36,275 nucleotides of DNA, from the NCBI GenBank assembly GCA_017470905.1, contig JAFUXL010000027.1, positions 1 through 36,275 of the forward strand. Reading direction: 5' to 3'. The notes beneath the pieces are model-generated. The model was not told the DNA's origin. It did not search any database and worked only from the letters and a program-made list of their open reading frames with translations. Source of the DNA: Ruminococcus sp. (lineage in GTDB: Bacteria; Bacillota; Clostridia; Oscillospirales; Ruminococcaceae). The translations under genes were made by a program, and so were the position numbers. Of the stretch, positions 9,800 to 17,512 are shown piece by piece (the first letter of the stretch is position 1; every line of letters begins with the position of its first letter).

Positions 9800-9828
9800 G
9801 TTTTCCTCCGCCTGTGGCGGGGGAAAAC
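9800..9828 (+). other. Hairpin downstream of the ATPase/HEPN operon
   Basis: GTTTTCC-TCCGCC and GGCGGG-GGAAAAC pair around a TGT loop. Only A-rich sequence follows on the plus strand, so as a plus-strand terminator it is weak. It may be a processing or attenuation hairpin before the decayed LRR gene. Confidence 0.4.
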
Positions 9829-9872
9829 AGAAAAACACAATAAATTTAACAAATATCCGGAGGTAAATAATT

Positions 9873-10605
9873 ATGAGCTTTGAAATTAAAAACGGTGTAC
9901 TTTGGAAATACCATGAAGAAAACGGAGAAACAGCGGTTGTTATACCCGACAGCGTAACGAGCATATGAGAATTTGCCTTTTCATCTTGTTTAGACATTGA
10001 ATCCGTAACGATACCCGACAGCGTTACAAGAATTGGAGAGGGGGCTTTTTCTGACTGTTACAGCCTTGAATCCATAACGGTAGGAAACGGTCTGGCAAGC
10101 ATAGGAGCGGATGCTTTTTCCGAGACAAAATGGCTTGAAAATTATCTTGATGATTTGGTTATTTTAAACGGCATACTGATGTACAATTCCCGAACACATA
10201 ATCTTCAGGGGCATTGATGTGCCGTTTAAACGAGACTACAAAAGAGGAGATATAAGAGAAAGCGTACAGGATTTTTTCAAGGTATTTTCCGAAAAGGATT
10301 TTTCCGTTAAAATTCCCCCGAAAACCAAATATGAAATTGCTTGCTATCTGTTCGGTCAGAACCAGGCTGATACCGAAACTTACGCTTATTTCAAAAAGAG
10401 TTTGCTCAAAATCTTGAAGTTTGCCATTGACAAGCGTGATACCGAAACGGTTAATAACGTCATCAAAGAGGGAAGCCTCATCACAGATAAAAACATCGAC
10501 AAGCTGATTGATTACGCAGAGGAAAAGGGCAGAACAGAATTTTCTGATATTCTGAAAAAACACAAGGAACAGCTTGAATTTCAGAATAAACCGAAAAATA
10601 AATAA
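9873..10605 (+). pseudogene. Decayed BspA-type leucine-rich-repeat protein
   Basis: A good ribosome site (CCGGAGG) precedes the ATG at 9873. The reading gives MSFEIKNGVLWKYHEENG, then BspA/TpLRR repeats: VVIPDSVTSI-stop-EFAFSSC, SVTIPDSVTRIGEGAFSDC, SITVGNGLASIGADAFS. The stop TGA (9966-9968) stands where the repeat consensus needs Gly (SIGEFAF), so GGA has changed to TGA. The frame then ends at 10215-10217, but the +1 frame continues in phase (IIFRGIDVPFKRDYKRGD) into a 128-aa open stretch to 10605. That stretch has helical, ankyrin-like sequence (NIDKLIDYAEEKG). The simplest reading is one former gene with a nonsense mutation and a frameshift between about 10150 and 10217. The 3' part could still be translated from GTG 10219, but it has no clear ribosome site. 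Confidence 0.65.
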
Positions 10606-10640
10606 TTAAAAAACGATGTTCCCAAGCCGCAGGAACAAAT

Positions 10641-10684
10641 AAAAACTGTCTCCCGTACTGTATTGCGTGGGAGACAGTTTTTTA
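10641..10684. terminator. Bidirectional terminator between convergent genes
   Basis: A 14-bp perfect stem AAAAACTGTCTCCC/GGGAGACAGTTTTT is flanked by A and T runs on both sides. It can end both the plus-strand LRR remnant and the minus-strand PurA-like operon, whose stop lies at 10685. Confidence 0.9.
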
Positions 10685-11857
10685 TTACAGCTTAATATCC
10701 GCTGCGGTTTCGCCGCAGGATTTATAGACCTTTTCTGCTTTCGCCATATAGCCTATACCTTCGGGCATGAGCTTTCCCGTGCGGCATATTATCATGCCGT
10801 CCGTCATGTCGAGATGTGTTACGGCTATCGAGATTTTATCGTTTTCGGCGTATTTTCTGTCAATTTCAAGGGATTTCATAAATTCGGGGAGGTCAAAGAA
10901 GCCGTATCTGAAATTTCCCTGAAATTCGTTGACAACATTCGTCTTGTCATACAGATTGTATTTTTCTTTTATTTCTTTACATTCCGTATCAAATCTTCCT
11001 GCGCCGTGCCTTGTGAAATAAGAGCGTGTTACATAGCATACCTCCGTATCACGTCTTTCGAGCCTGCCGAGTATGCTGCGGACGTTTTTCATGCCCGTAT
11101 TTGTGGGGGTGAGATTGGGAAAATAGTCCTCTCTGTCCCTGTCGAGCATAAGCCCCTGCGCCCCCTCGAATACGGCGGCATCATAATTTTCAATTATTTT
11201 TTCATTGGTTTCTATGCACAATTCTTTCATACACATCAAATCGTCAATATAATTGAGCGTTATGTTATCGTTTTCGAGGAGTTCAAAAAATTCGGGGGAA
11301 TTTTCCCTTGTTATGCCGAGATTTTCCGCACGTTCAAGGCAATATCCCGTATTTACGGATTTTATTTTCCGTGCAAGACCGTCAGTGCATTCGAGGGAAT
11401 TTTTTATATCTCCGTAGAGTATGCAGTTTTCGGGGCTGCCGCACCTTGTTATTGTTTCAAAAATACCCGTGCCGCAGCTTCCGTGGCGGCTGTCGGCTCT
11501 CAGTCTTTCGGCAAACTGATTTAACAGCATATCGCACGGGAGAGTGATACGGCATCTTCTGTCGATGAAGATTTTATTTTTTAAATCTTCGAGTGTATTT
11601 TTTTCTTTTATGAAAAGCATAGGGTTGACGATGAAAAATTCGGAGAGATATGTGTCTGCGCCTGCAAAATATCCTGCTCCTATGTGGGAGAATACGTGCC
11701 TTTCGCCCTTGTCGGTGCAGACGGTATGACCTGCCTGCGCACCGCCGTTTGTGCGGATATTTATAGTGAGGTTATTTTTTCGGCAGAAATAATCCGTCAT
11801 AAGTCCCTTTCCCTCGTCGCCGAAATTTGCACCGATAACCGCATATGCCTTTTTCAT
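10685..11857 (-). CDS. Divergent adenylosuccinate synthetase (PurA) paralogue
   Basis: A 390-aa protein of the PurA fold, shorter than the usual 425-430. The GTP/IMP start motif is kept: ANFGDEGKGL (D14, K18) and NGGAQAGHTV (H44), which in PurA hold the catalytic Asp and His. HGSCGTGIFET matches the IMP-phosphate loop GTTGRGIGPAY, and FEGAQGLMLD matches FEGAQGTLLD. The C-terminal substrate region departs from the enzyme: the usual TGRPRRCGWFD is replaced by a sequence ending RYGFFD, with the preceding Arg pair lost. PurA joins aspartate to IMP in AMP synthesis. Here the last place in a J-kinase/vWA operon and the altered pocket argue against a purine housekeeping role; it may act on another nucleotide or bind one as a signal. 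It starts 4 bases after the vWA stop, so the two are probably coupled. Confidence 0.7.
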   Translation of the reverse strand: MKKAYAVIGANFGDEGKGLMTDYFCRKNNLTINIRTNGGAQAGHTVCTDKGERHVFSHIGAGYFAGADTYLSEFFIVNPMLFIKEKNTLEDLKNKIFIDRRCRITLPCDMLLNQFAERLRADSRHGSCGTGIFETITRCGSPENCILYGDIKNSLECTDGLARKIKSVNTGYCLERAENLGITRENSPEFFELLENDNITLNYIDDLMCMKELCIETNEKIIENYDAAVFEGAQGLMLDRDREDYFPNLTPTNTGMKNVRSILGRLERRDTEVCYVTRSYFTRHGAGRFDTECKEIKEKYNLYDKTNVVNEFQGNFRYGFFDLPEFMKSLEIDRKYAENDKISIAVTHLDMTDGMIICRTGKLMPEGIGYMAKAEKVYKSCGETAADIKL

Positions 11858-11861
11858 AATA

Positions 11862-12770
11862 TCACCACTTTACTATATTGTCCATATTGTCCCTTCTGTT
11901 TCCGCTAAGACCGTTTATTGCATTCTGAACGGCAATTCTTGTGTCTCCGTCCCATGATTTTATAATCTCCTGCGTGTCCTTTCCTGCGATATTTTCGAGG
12001 ATAGAAACCATTATCTGTGGGAGGGCATTGTAATCCGTGACGGTTATCGCACGTTCGCCCATGAGGTCATGCCATTTTTCGGGGTGTACGATACCTGCGC
12101 TGCCGCCCTGCATGAGCATGAGATGAAAGACATCGTATTTTCTGCTTACCTGTGCGAGCAGAGCCTTTGTGTCAATGTCCTCTGTTATCTTGTCGCCGAA
12201 AACTCTCTCTATCTCTCCTGTTGTGAGCTTCTGCGGATAGCAGTCATCGCCCATTGTGAAGATAATGCCCTTTTTCCTGCGTTTTTCCCAAGCATCTGTA
12301 CGGGTTTTGTTTGCGGCGAAATACCACATGAGGGGATAGCTTTCAAAATTATTTCCGCCGCCGCCACGCTCAAACCAAAGCTCCGTTAGCTGACTTGCAA
12401 TTCTTATGTCGGACTCAAACTGTGTAGCCTGCAAGGGTGCGCTGTCGCAGGTTGAGTCGCCGACTGCTCCGAAAAGTATCTGCGGACCCTCAACGGGATT
12501 TCTGTCAAGTATCTCTTTCACGAGGTCGCCGAGCTTCTGCGCCGTAACGGAAAGTATCCTGCTCATTGAGCCGGTCACGTCAAGTCCGATTATAATCGGT
12601 GTAGTTACGGGGTGGTCGTCAGAGTCGCAGCTTTCCCTGAGTGTGATATTTTTCGGGTCGTATTTGGGGTCGATTTTCACGGCGGAATATATCTCTCCGA
12701 CACCTCTGCCGCTTATCCTCGAAGATGAATAGCTTTTCCAGTCCTTAGCCTTCCATGCACCGTATCCCAT
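11862..12770 (-). CDS. von Willebrand factor A domain protein
   Basis: A 302-aa soluble protein; AAGGAGG lies 7 bases before the ATG. Residues 57-68 (TPIIIGLDVTGS) are the first strand and MIDAS of a vWA domain, with D64, T66 and S68 where DxSxS is usual. A second acidic metal site follows in IIFTMGDDCYPQ, and a Gly-rich loop (ERGGGGNN) lies between. The N-terminal 50 residues contain a YSSSRISGRG stretch before the domain. vWA proteins of this kind bind partner proteins through Mg and often sit with chaperone or AAA modules. It is in the middle of the three-gene minus operon, 55 bases after the J-protein stop and 4 bases before the PurA-like start. The metal-dependent binding role follows from the family; the partner is not known. 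Confidence 0.75.
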   Translation of the reverse strand: MGYGAWKAKDWKSYSSSRISGRGVGEIYSAVKIDPKYDPKNITLRESCDSDDHPVTTPIIIGLDVTGSMSRILSVTAQKLGDLVKEILDRNPVEGPQILFGAVGDSTCDSAPLQATQFESDIRIASQLTELWFERGGGGNNFESYPLMWYFAANKTRTDAWEKRRKKGIIFTMGDDCYPQKLTTGEIERVFGDKITEDIDTKALLAQVSRKYDVFHLMLMQGGSAGIVHPEKWHDLMGERAITVTDYNALPQIMVSILENIAGKDTQEIIKSWDGDTRIAVQNAINGLSGNRRDNMDNIVKW

Positions 12771-12825
12771 AAAATTTTCCTCCTTGAATATATTTTTTCT
12801 CCCTCTTTATGTGAGGGATATTATC

Positions 12826-13806
12826 TCAAAAACCAGCCTTTATATCGGGCATAGAAACTGCAAATTCACAGAATTTTCTGCCCCCGAAAGCCTTTATTAA
12901 GGTATGCTCCCATTTTTCCATTTCCGTGAAAGCGTCCGCCGAGCATACGTCATCGTAAAAATATTTCACTGCATCGGGCGCATCATCGGGAAATATTCTC
13001 CTGCAAACCGCCTTTACACATTCGAGGTCGGAGGTATGCTCCGCAATGCCGCTCAATCTGCATGATACGGACATATCCTCATAGACGGACGACTGCACTC
13101 CGCAGAGCCTTTCTCCATTGCCGCAGGCGAACCACCAGCCGAAATTTATCCTCACGGTATGCTGAACGGGGTCAATAAGAAGATTTTCCTCATTTATGCA
13201 GTTCCAGACGATATTTCGTATTTCCGCATAACAGCATATTCCGAGCAGTCTTGATATTATCCATGCGGCGTGACGGCTTTCGAGCTTTCCGCCGTGGAAT
13301 TTCAGCACTGCCGAAAGGGGAATTTCCGTGCTTTTCTTTTTCATGTACACGAGTATGCCCTCATTTGTGCCGAAAACACGGTTTATCAGCGGCAGAAAGC
13401 TTTCTGCCTCTCTCAGTACCCTTTTGTTGGTATGTCTCCTGAAATATTCGTCCGATACGGCAGGAGAATTTGAGAAAGATTCGGCGGCATCGTCCGAGGA
13501 TATGAGGATACATAAGTCCTTTTCGGAAATATACTCCGTGCCGCAGCCGTGGGGAATATCCATTAAATAGGGAAAGTCAATCATATTTCCCTTTGAGCAG
13601 ACGGACAGTGTTTTATACTTGCGGTAATTTTCAATTCTCTTATACATTTCGTTTATTACCGCACAGGCTTCGACAGCTCTCGGGTCACTGCAACGGTCGG
13701 GGTGGAATTTAAGCATCAGCGCAATGTACAATGGCTTTGCAGCCTCGATATTATCGGGGAACAGGCGGCTGCAATACCGGCAGTTTATTATATCTTCAAT
13801 ATCCAT
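12826..13806 (-). CDS. J-domain protein with C-terminal kinase-like domain
   Basis: The ATG at 13806 is chosen because AAAGAGGTGA lies just before it; the open frame runs 46 codons further up, but into promoter sequence. The product is 326 aa. Residues 1-66 form a J-like domain with the HPD triad at 35-37 (LKFHPDR), which in DnaJ proteins stimulates Hsp70; a CxxC (9-12) precedes it. Residues about 120-326 resemble a protein kinase C-lobe: RHAAWIISRLLGICCYAE, then NIVWNCINEENLLID (198-212) at the catalytic-loop position and NFGWW (221-225) where DFG is expected. No clear N-lobe lysine or HRD Asp is visible, so it may be a pseudokinase. It is the first gene of the operon with the vWA and PurA-like genes. 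A role as a chaperone-targeting or signalling adaptor is inference. Confidence 0.65.
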   Translation of the reverse strand: MDIEDIINCRYCSRLFPDNIEAAKPLYIALMLKFHPDRCSDPRAVEACAVINEMYKRIENYRKYKTLSVCSKGNMIDFPYLMDIPHGCGTEYISEKDLCILISSDDAAESFSNSPAVSDEYFRRHTNKRVLREAESFLPLINRVFGTNEGILVYMKKKSTEIPLSAVLKFHGGKLESRHAAWIISRLLGICCYAEIRNIVWNCINEENLLIDPVQHTVRINFGWWFACGNGERLCGVQSSVYEDMSVSCRLSGIAEHTSDLECVKAVCRRIFPDDAPDAVKYFYDDVCSADAFTEMEKWEHTLIKAFGGRKFCEFAVSMPDIKAGF

Positions 13807-13830
13807 GACATCACCTCTTTTTATTAATAT

Positions 13831-13907
13831 CAAAACGATATAAACCGGATTTAAAATAATACAGATTTTCGTCTTTAAAACCTGTTTGATATGTTTATAT
13901 CTTTTTG
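13831..13907 (-). promoter_or_regulatory. Leader stem-loop of the J-kinase/vWA/PurA-like operon
   Basis: Two 15-base arms (13831-13845 and 13893-13907) are complementary at 14 of 15 positions, with 47 bases between. The outer arm lies at the expected start of transcription, so nearly the whole leader of about 100 bases would fold as a long hairpin ahead of the ribosome site. Confidence 0.5.
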
Positions 13908-13915
13908 TTATTATT

Positions 13916-13944
13916 ATAATATCACTAATTTTGCGATTTGTCAA
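13916..13944 (-). promoter_or_regulatory. Sigma-A promoter of the J-kinase operon
   Basis: On the minus strand TTGACA (13939-13944), a 17-base spacer and TATTAT (13916-13921) give a strong promoter reading toward 13806. Confidence 0.75.
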
Positions 13945-14244
13945 GGGTTTTTTGAAGTTTCTACCTTATGCACATACAGACCCTTTTATTTGGTATGTTT
14001 TTTGTTGAAATATACCGATTTTTGCATATTATCACGGACAGCTCCGGATTTTCTGAACCGCAGTTTTTTATTATAACTTATAAAATATCTGAAATTCGAC
14101 AAAATACTTCTTTTTAAGTGTTGAAAAATGACGATTTTTGTCGTAAAATGCAATATGTGGAAAAATGGATTAATACAGACTGTGAACGGCTGTATCAAGT
14201 CAGTTTACAGTTTAAAAAAAATTTATTAAAAGGGGTTTCAGCAT
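13945..14244. promoter_or_regulatory. Divergent intergenic region upstream of the Spo0A-like gene
   Basis: AT-rich, with no gene. A candidate plus-strand promoter is TTGAAA (14005-14010), a 16-base spacer and TATTAT (14027-14032). A Spo0A-box heptamer TTCGACA lies at 14095-14101 (TGTCGAA on the other strand) and a near match TGTCGTA at 14139-14145. An imperfect inverted repeat ACTGTGAAC/GTTTACAGT (14179-14187, 14203-14211) lies just before the gene. Autoregulation by the Spo0A-like protein is plausible, but the heptamer also occurs by chance inside genes of this window. Confidence 0.45.
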
Positions 14245-14985
14245 TTGAACAGAAAGATAAGTGTTATGATTTGCGGCGATTTGTCTGACGACAGCATAAA
14301 TATAGCAGCAAATCTCAGGAAAATGGACTTCTTCGCTTATTCCGTAAGCAGCGATGAAGAAACGGTAAAAGAATTAATCATGAGAGACAACCCCGACTTT
14401 ATTGTCGGCGACCTTACATCAAGCAAGGCAGATTTTCTCGGCTTGATAAATTTTTCAAAATTTCTCGGAGCAAAACGTCCGAAGTTTATAATAACCTCGG
14501 ACATCGACAACGGTTTTCTCATGAAACAGGTTATGGGAGCAGGGGCTTCGTATTTTCTCATAAAGCCCTACGATGCCGAAAAGCTTGCTTCCGTGATAAA
14601 TTCGGTGATTTCCATAAATTCACTTGCAAACTATGAAATAGAACTCGCCGTCACCGAGGCGATACGCAATCTCACCGTGCCTGCGAACATCAAGGGCTAC
14701 AACTACATACGAACCGCCATAATGATGTCTGTCAAAATAGGCAATCTTACGGGAAACATCACGACAAAGCTCTATCCCGATATAGCGGAATACTATCATA
14801 CTACCTCTTCAAGCGTGGAGAAGGCAATACGCCATGCAATAAAGGTATCGTGGAGTCGTGTCGGTGCAGATGCGGTAATGTCCTATTTCGGCTGTACTCC
14901 GAGTATATACAAGACACAGCCCACAAATTCGGAATACCTTGCCGCCGTTACCGATAAGGTAAGACTAATCATAAAGAACAAGTGA
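14245..14985 (+). CDS. spo0A: Spo0A-like response regulator with divergent receiver
   Basis: A 246-aa protein with a TTG start after AAAGGGG. Residues about 1-122 are a receiver: phosphoacceptor D56 (FIVGD), the conserved Thr in FIITSD and the Lys in FLIKPYD are present. One residue of the usual acidic pair is replaced by Gly (ICGDLSDD), and the usual MP after the phospho-Asp is absent. Residues about 135-246 are very close to the Spo0A DNA-binding domain (VPANIKGYNYIRTAI, LYPDIAEYYHTTSSSVEKA, IRHAIKVSWSR, KPTNSE-like QPTNSEYLA), which binds 0A boxes. Spo0A is the master switch into sporulation in Firmicutes. Here the classical neighbour spoIVB is absent and recJ follows. The receiver changes raise the possibility that phosphorelay input is altered. 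Assignment to the Spo0A family is firm; true orthology versus a paralogue is less sure. Confidence 0.8.
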   Translation: MNRKISVMICGDLSDDSINIAANLRKMDFFAYSVSSDEETVKELIMRDNPDFIVGDLTSSKADFLGLINFSKFLGAKRPKFIITSDIDNGFLMKQVMGAGASYFLIKPYDAEKLASVINSVISINSLANYEIELAVTEAIRNLTVPANIKGYNYIRTAIMMSVKIGNLTGNITTKLYPDIAEYYHTTSSSVEKAIRHAIKVSWSRVGADAVMSYFGCTPSIYKTQPTNSEYLAAVTDKVRLIIKNK

Positions 14986-15309
14986 AAATCGCACACAGAA
15001 CAGTCATGACTGATATTCATAAAAGCACGTAAGCAAAGGCTTGGTTTTTTCGGAATATCAATACTTCATCAGGTGCGGACAGGCATCATGAAAATCCGAT
15101 TTCCGAAAATTCATAATGCGCAGAGCAATAATTAAAAATTTTATATACATTTCGTTAAACTGTATGTATAATTTCCTCTTCGTTATCTTAAATCGGACAA
15201 GATTGGACAGCGAGGGGGATTTTGTATTGTGTCCGACCGAATTAGTAACCAAAAACTTTCAACTTTATAGGATAATCTGACGATTTTTTCATATATATCA
15301 TTTTACCCC
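14986..15309. other. Intergenic region without a supported gene
   Basis: It follows the Spo0A-like gene. A perfect 12-base palindrome CAGTCATGACTG lies at 15001-15012, and a weak AAGC-AAAG-GCTT stem followed by TTTTTT near 15031-15050 may serve as the terminator. A minus-strand open stretch of 64 codons (15058-15252) has no ribosome site or recognisable domain and is not called. Confidence 0.4.
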
Positions 15310-15338
15310 TTGAAATAAATCCCGAATAATGTTATAAT
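15310..15338 (+). promoter_or_regulatory. Sigma-A promoter (extended -10) of the recJ-rel operon
   Basis: TTGAAA (15310-15315), a 17-base spacer and TATAAT (15333-15338) preceded by TGT, giving an extended -10. The start of transcription is expected near 15345. Confidence 0.75.
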
Positions 15339-15348
15339 GTGTTTATAT

Positions 15349-15441
15349 ATATTCTGTGAATGTGTTCCCCGACTGCGGCGAGGGGAAAAGGACAAAATAT
15401 ACAGTATTGTCGGAAAACGCTCATTCACAGTATATTTTTTC
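15349..15441 (+). promoter_or_regulatory. Structured recJ leader, possible attenuator
   Basis: CTGTGAATG (15354-15362) pairs with CATTCACAG (15422-15430), extended by four more pairs after one mismatch, and the outer arm runs into TTTTTT (15435-15440). An inner hairpin TTCCCC/GGGGAA (15365-15370, 15382-15387) lies in the loop. The U run after a long stem is terminator-like, and the recJ ribosome site follows directly, so control by attenuation or RNA folding is possible. Confidence 0.5.
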
Positions 15442-15452
15442 AGGAGGAGCAT

Positions 15453-17483
15453 ATGAAGCGATGGAAATTCAGGTCATCAGACAGAAAAATCATCAGTAAA
15501 CTTATTCTTGACTGCGGTGTCACCTCTCTCACCGCATCGGCACTTGCGGCAAGAGGCTATACAGATGCCGGAAGGGTCATGGAGAAATTACAGTGCAGCG
15601 GTCTTTCCGACCCTTTTCTGCTGAAAGATATGCGTGAGGCGGCGGACGTTCTTAACCGTGCTGTGGAAAACGGCGAAAAAATCTGCGTTTACGGCGACTA
15701 TGACTGCGACGGAATTACGGCAACGGCGATTTTATATACCTACCTGTCTGAAATAGGCGCAGATGTGATATACTACATTCCCGAACGCTCGGAGGGCTAC
15801 GGTCTTAACAACAATGCCATAGACAGCATAAACGAAAAGGGCGTAAAGCTCATAGTTACCGTTGATAACGGAATATCGGCAATAAACGAGGCTGAATATA
15901 TATACTCCCTCGGTATGCGCCTTATAGTTACCGACCACCATCGTCAGGGCGAGGAGCTGCCCCGTGCGGAGGCTGTTGTCGATGCCCACAGAAACGACTG
16001 CTTTTCGCCGTTCAAATTCGCCTGCGGAGCAGTTATCGCCCTGAAGCTTGCGGCTGCAATGGACGGCGGTGACTATACAATGGTACTTGAACAGTTCGGC
16101 GACCTTGCCGCCATTGCCACAGTTGCGGATATAGTCAGCATGACGGGGGAGAACAGGTATATAGTTTCATACGGCCTTGAAATGATAAACCATACCGACC
16201 GCCCCGCACTTCTTGCCCTGAAAGAAGTGAGCGGCGCAGCCGATAAAACCGTCACTTCGGGAACTGTCGGCTTTACCCTTGCCCCCAGAATAAACGCATC
16301 TGGCAGGTTCGGCTCTCCGACAACGGCACTGAAGCTTTTTCTTTCCGAGGATTACGAGGAGGCTCTCGGTCTTGCCCGTGAGCTTGACAGGCTCAACAGG
16401 GAGAGAAAGGAAACCGAAAGCAGAATTATTTCCGAGATATATGAAATTGCTGACAAAGACCCCATGCTTCTCAGGAGACGTGTAATATATATATGCGGAA
16501 AAAACTGGCATCACGGCGTTATCGGAATTGCCGCCTCAAAAATCCTCGAACAGTTCGGCAAGCCCTGTTTTATCGCCTCCGAGGAAAACGGCGAAATACG
16601 TGGCTCTGCACGTTCGTTCGGCAGCTTTTCGGTATTCTCCGCACTGACATATTCATCGGAGGCACTGCAAAAATTCGGCGGTCATCCCGGAGCAGGAGGA
16701 TTTACGGTAAAGCCGGGTATGTCCGAAAAATTCGGTGAGCTTCTCGAACAGTACGCACTCGAAAATCATAAGGAAATGCCCGTTTTCACGGTTGATGCCG
16801 ATGCGGTCATAACGCCGCAGGAGCTTGCCGTGAAAAATATACAGGGTCTTGATGCTCTTGAACCTTTCGGCTGCGAAAACGAAGAACCGAGCTTTGCCAT
16901 ACAGAATGCGGAGGTTCTGGGAATAGTCCCCCTGTCGGGCGGTGTACATTCAAAGCTGCGCATAAAATTCGGGAATAATACTGCCGATGCGCTCATGTTC
17001 CGAACCCCTCCCGAAAGAATACCCGTCAAGACAGGCGAAAAATGCAGCATGATAGTGACCCTCGGCATAAACGAATACAAGGGCAGTGTCACGCCGTCCG
17101 TGTATATCTCCGACATACGTCCGGCAGATTTTGACCAGAATAAATATTTTTCCGCCGTTTCGGCTTTTGAAGCCTTTATGCGCAATGAACCGCTCCCGAA
17201 AAATTATTACCCGGCAATGCTGCCCTCACGGGAGGAAACTGTCAGGATATACAGGACAATCCCCGAAGAGGGGATAAATTCCGATATTCTGTATATGATG
17301 CTTATGAACAAACAGCTTAATTACTGCAAATTCTGTGTTGCGGCAGAGGCTCTGCGCCAGCTCGGAATAATAAGCCTTTCCTGTTCGGATTCCGTCATAA
17401 AGCGTCTGCCCGTGAAGAATAAAGCCGACCTCGGCTCTGCACCGATACTCGTCAGGCTCAGGGAATGTATAAGCAGTAACTGA
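15453..17483 (+). CDS. recJ: Single-stranded-DNA-specific exonuclease RecJ
   Basis: A 676-aa product. The ATG at 15453 is chosen because AGGAGG lies just before it; the frame is open 31 codons further up, but through the leader hairpin. DHH phosphoesterase motifs are seen in order: VYGDYDCDGITAT (about 79-91, Mn ligands), VTVDNGIS, LIVTDHHRQG (about 156-165) and VVDAHR. The DHHA1 domain includes NWHHGVIGIAASKI and FGGHPGAGGF (about 408-417). An OB-like region and a C-terminal extension follow. RecJ degrades single-stranded DNA 5' to 3' in RecFOR repair, mismatch repair and base excision repair. It is the first gene of an operon with rel, 29 bases before it. In many Firmicutes apt lies between recJ and rel; here it is absent. 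Confidence 0.93.
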   Translation: MKRWKFRSSDRKIISKLILDCGVTSLTASALAARGYTDAGRVMEKLQCSGLSDPFLLKDMREAADVLNRAVENGEKICVYGDYDCDGITATAILYTYLSEIGADVIYYIPERSEGYGLNNNAIDSINEKGVKLIVTVDNGISAINEAEYIYSLGMRLIVTDHHRQGEELPRAEAVVDAHRNDCFSPFKFACGAVIALKLAAAMDGGDYTMVLEQFGDLAAIATVADIVSMTGENRYIVSYGLEMINHTDRPALLALKEVSGAADKTVTSGTVGFTLAPRINASGRFGSPTTALKLFLSEDYEEALGLARELDRLNRERKETESRIISEIYEIADKDPMLLRRRVIYICGKNWHHGVIGIAASKILEQFGKPCFIASEENGEIRGSARSFGSFSVFSALTYSSEALQKFGGHPGAGGFTVKPGMSEKFGELLEQYALENHKEMPVFTVDADAVITPQELAVKNIQGLDALEPFGCENEEPSFAIQNAEVLGIVPLSGGVHSKLRIKFGNNTADALMFRTPPERIPVKTGEKCSMIVTLGINEYKGSVTPSVYISDIRPADFDQNKYFSAVSAFEAFMRNEPLPKNYYPAMLPSREETVRIYRTIPEEGINSDILYMMLMNKQLNYCKFCVAAEALRQLGIISLSCSDSVIKRLPVKNKADLGSAPILVRLRECISSN

Positions 17484-17512
17484 GCCATTATTTACCGAAG
17501 GAGGTTATAGTC

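Noticed and set aside
9966-9968. TGA read as glycine (recoding) in the LRR gene
   Set aside because: Intact genes in the window end with TGA, including several overlapping ATGA junctions, and the same gene also has a frameshift, so decay is simpler.
10667-11524. 285-codon plus-strand open frame opposite the PurA-like gene
   Set aside because: It is the antisense shadow of a gene with clear PurA motifs, has Phe/Tyr/Cys-rich composition and no ribosome site.
15058-15252. 64-codon minus-strand frame in the spo0A-recJ gap
   Set aside because: No ribosome site, promoter or domain; AT-rich intergenic composition.
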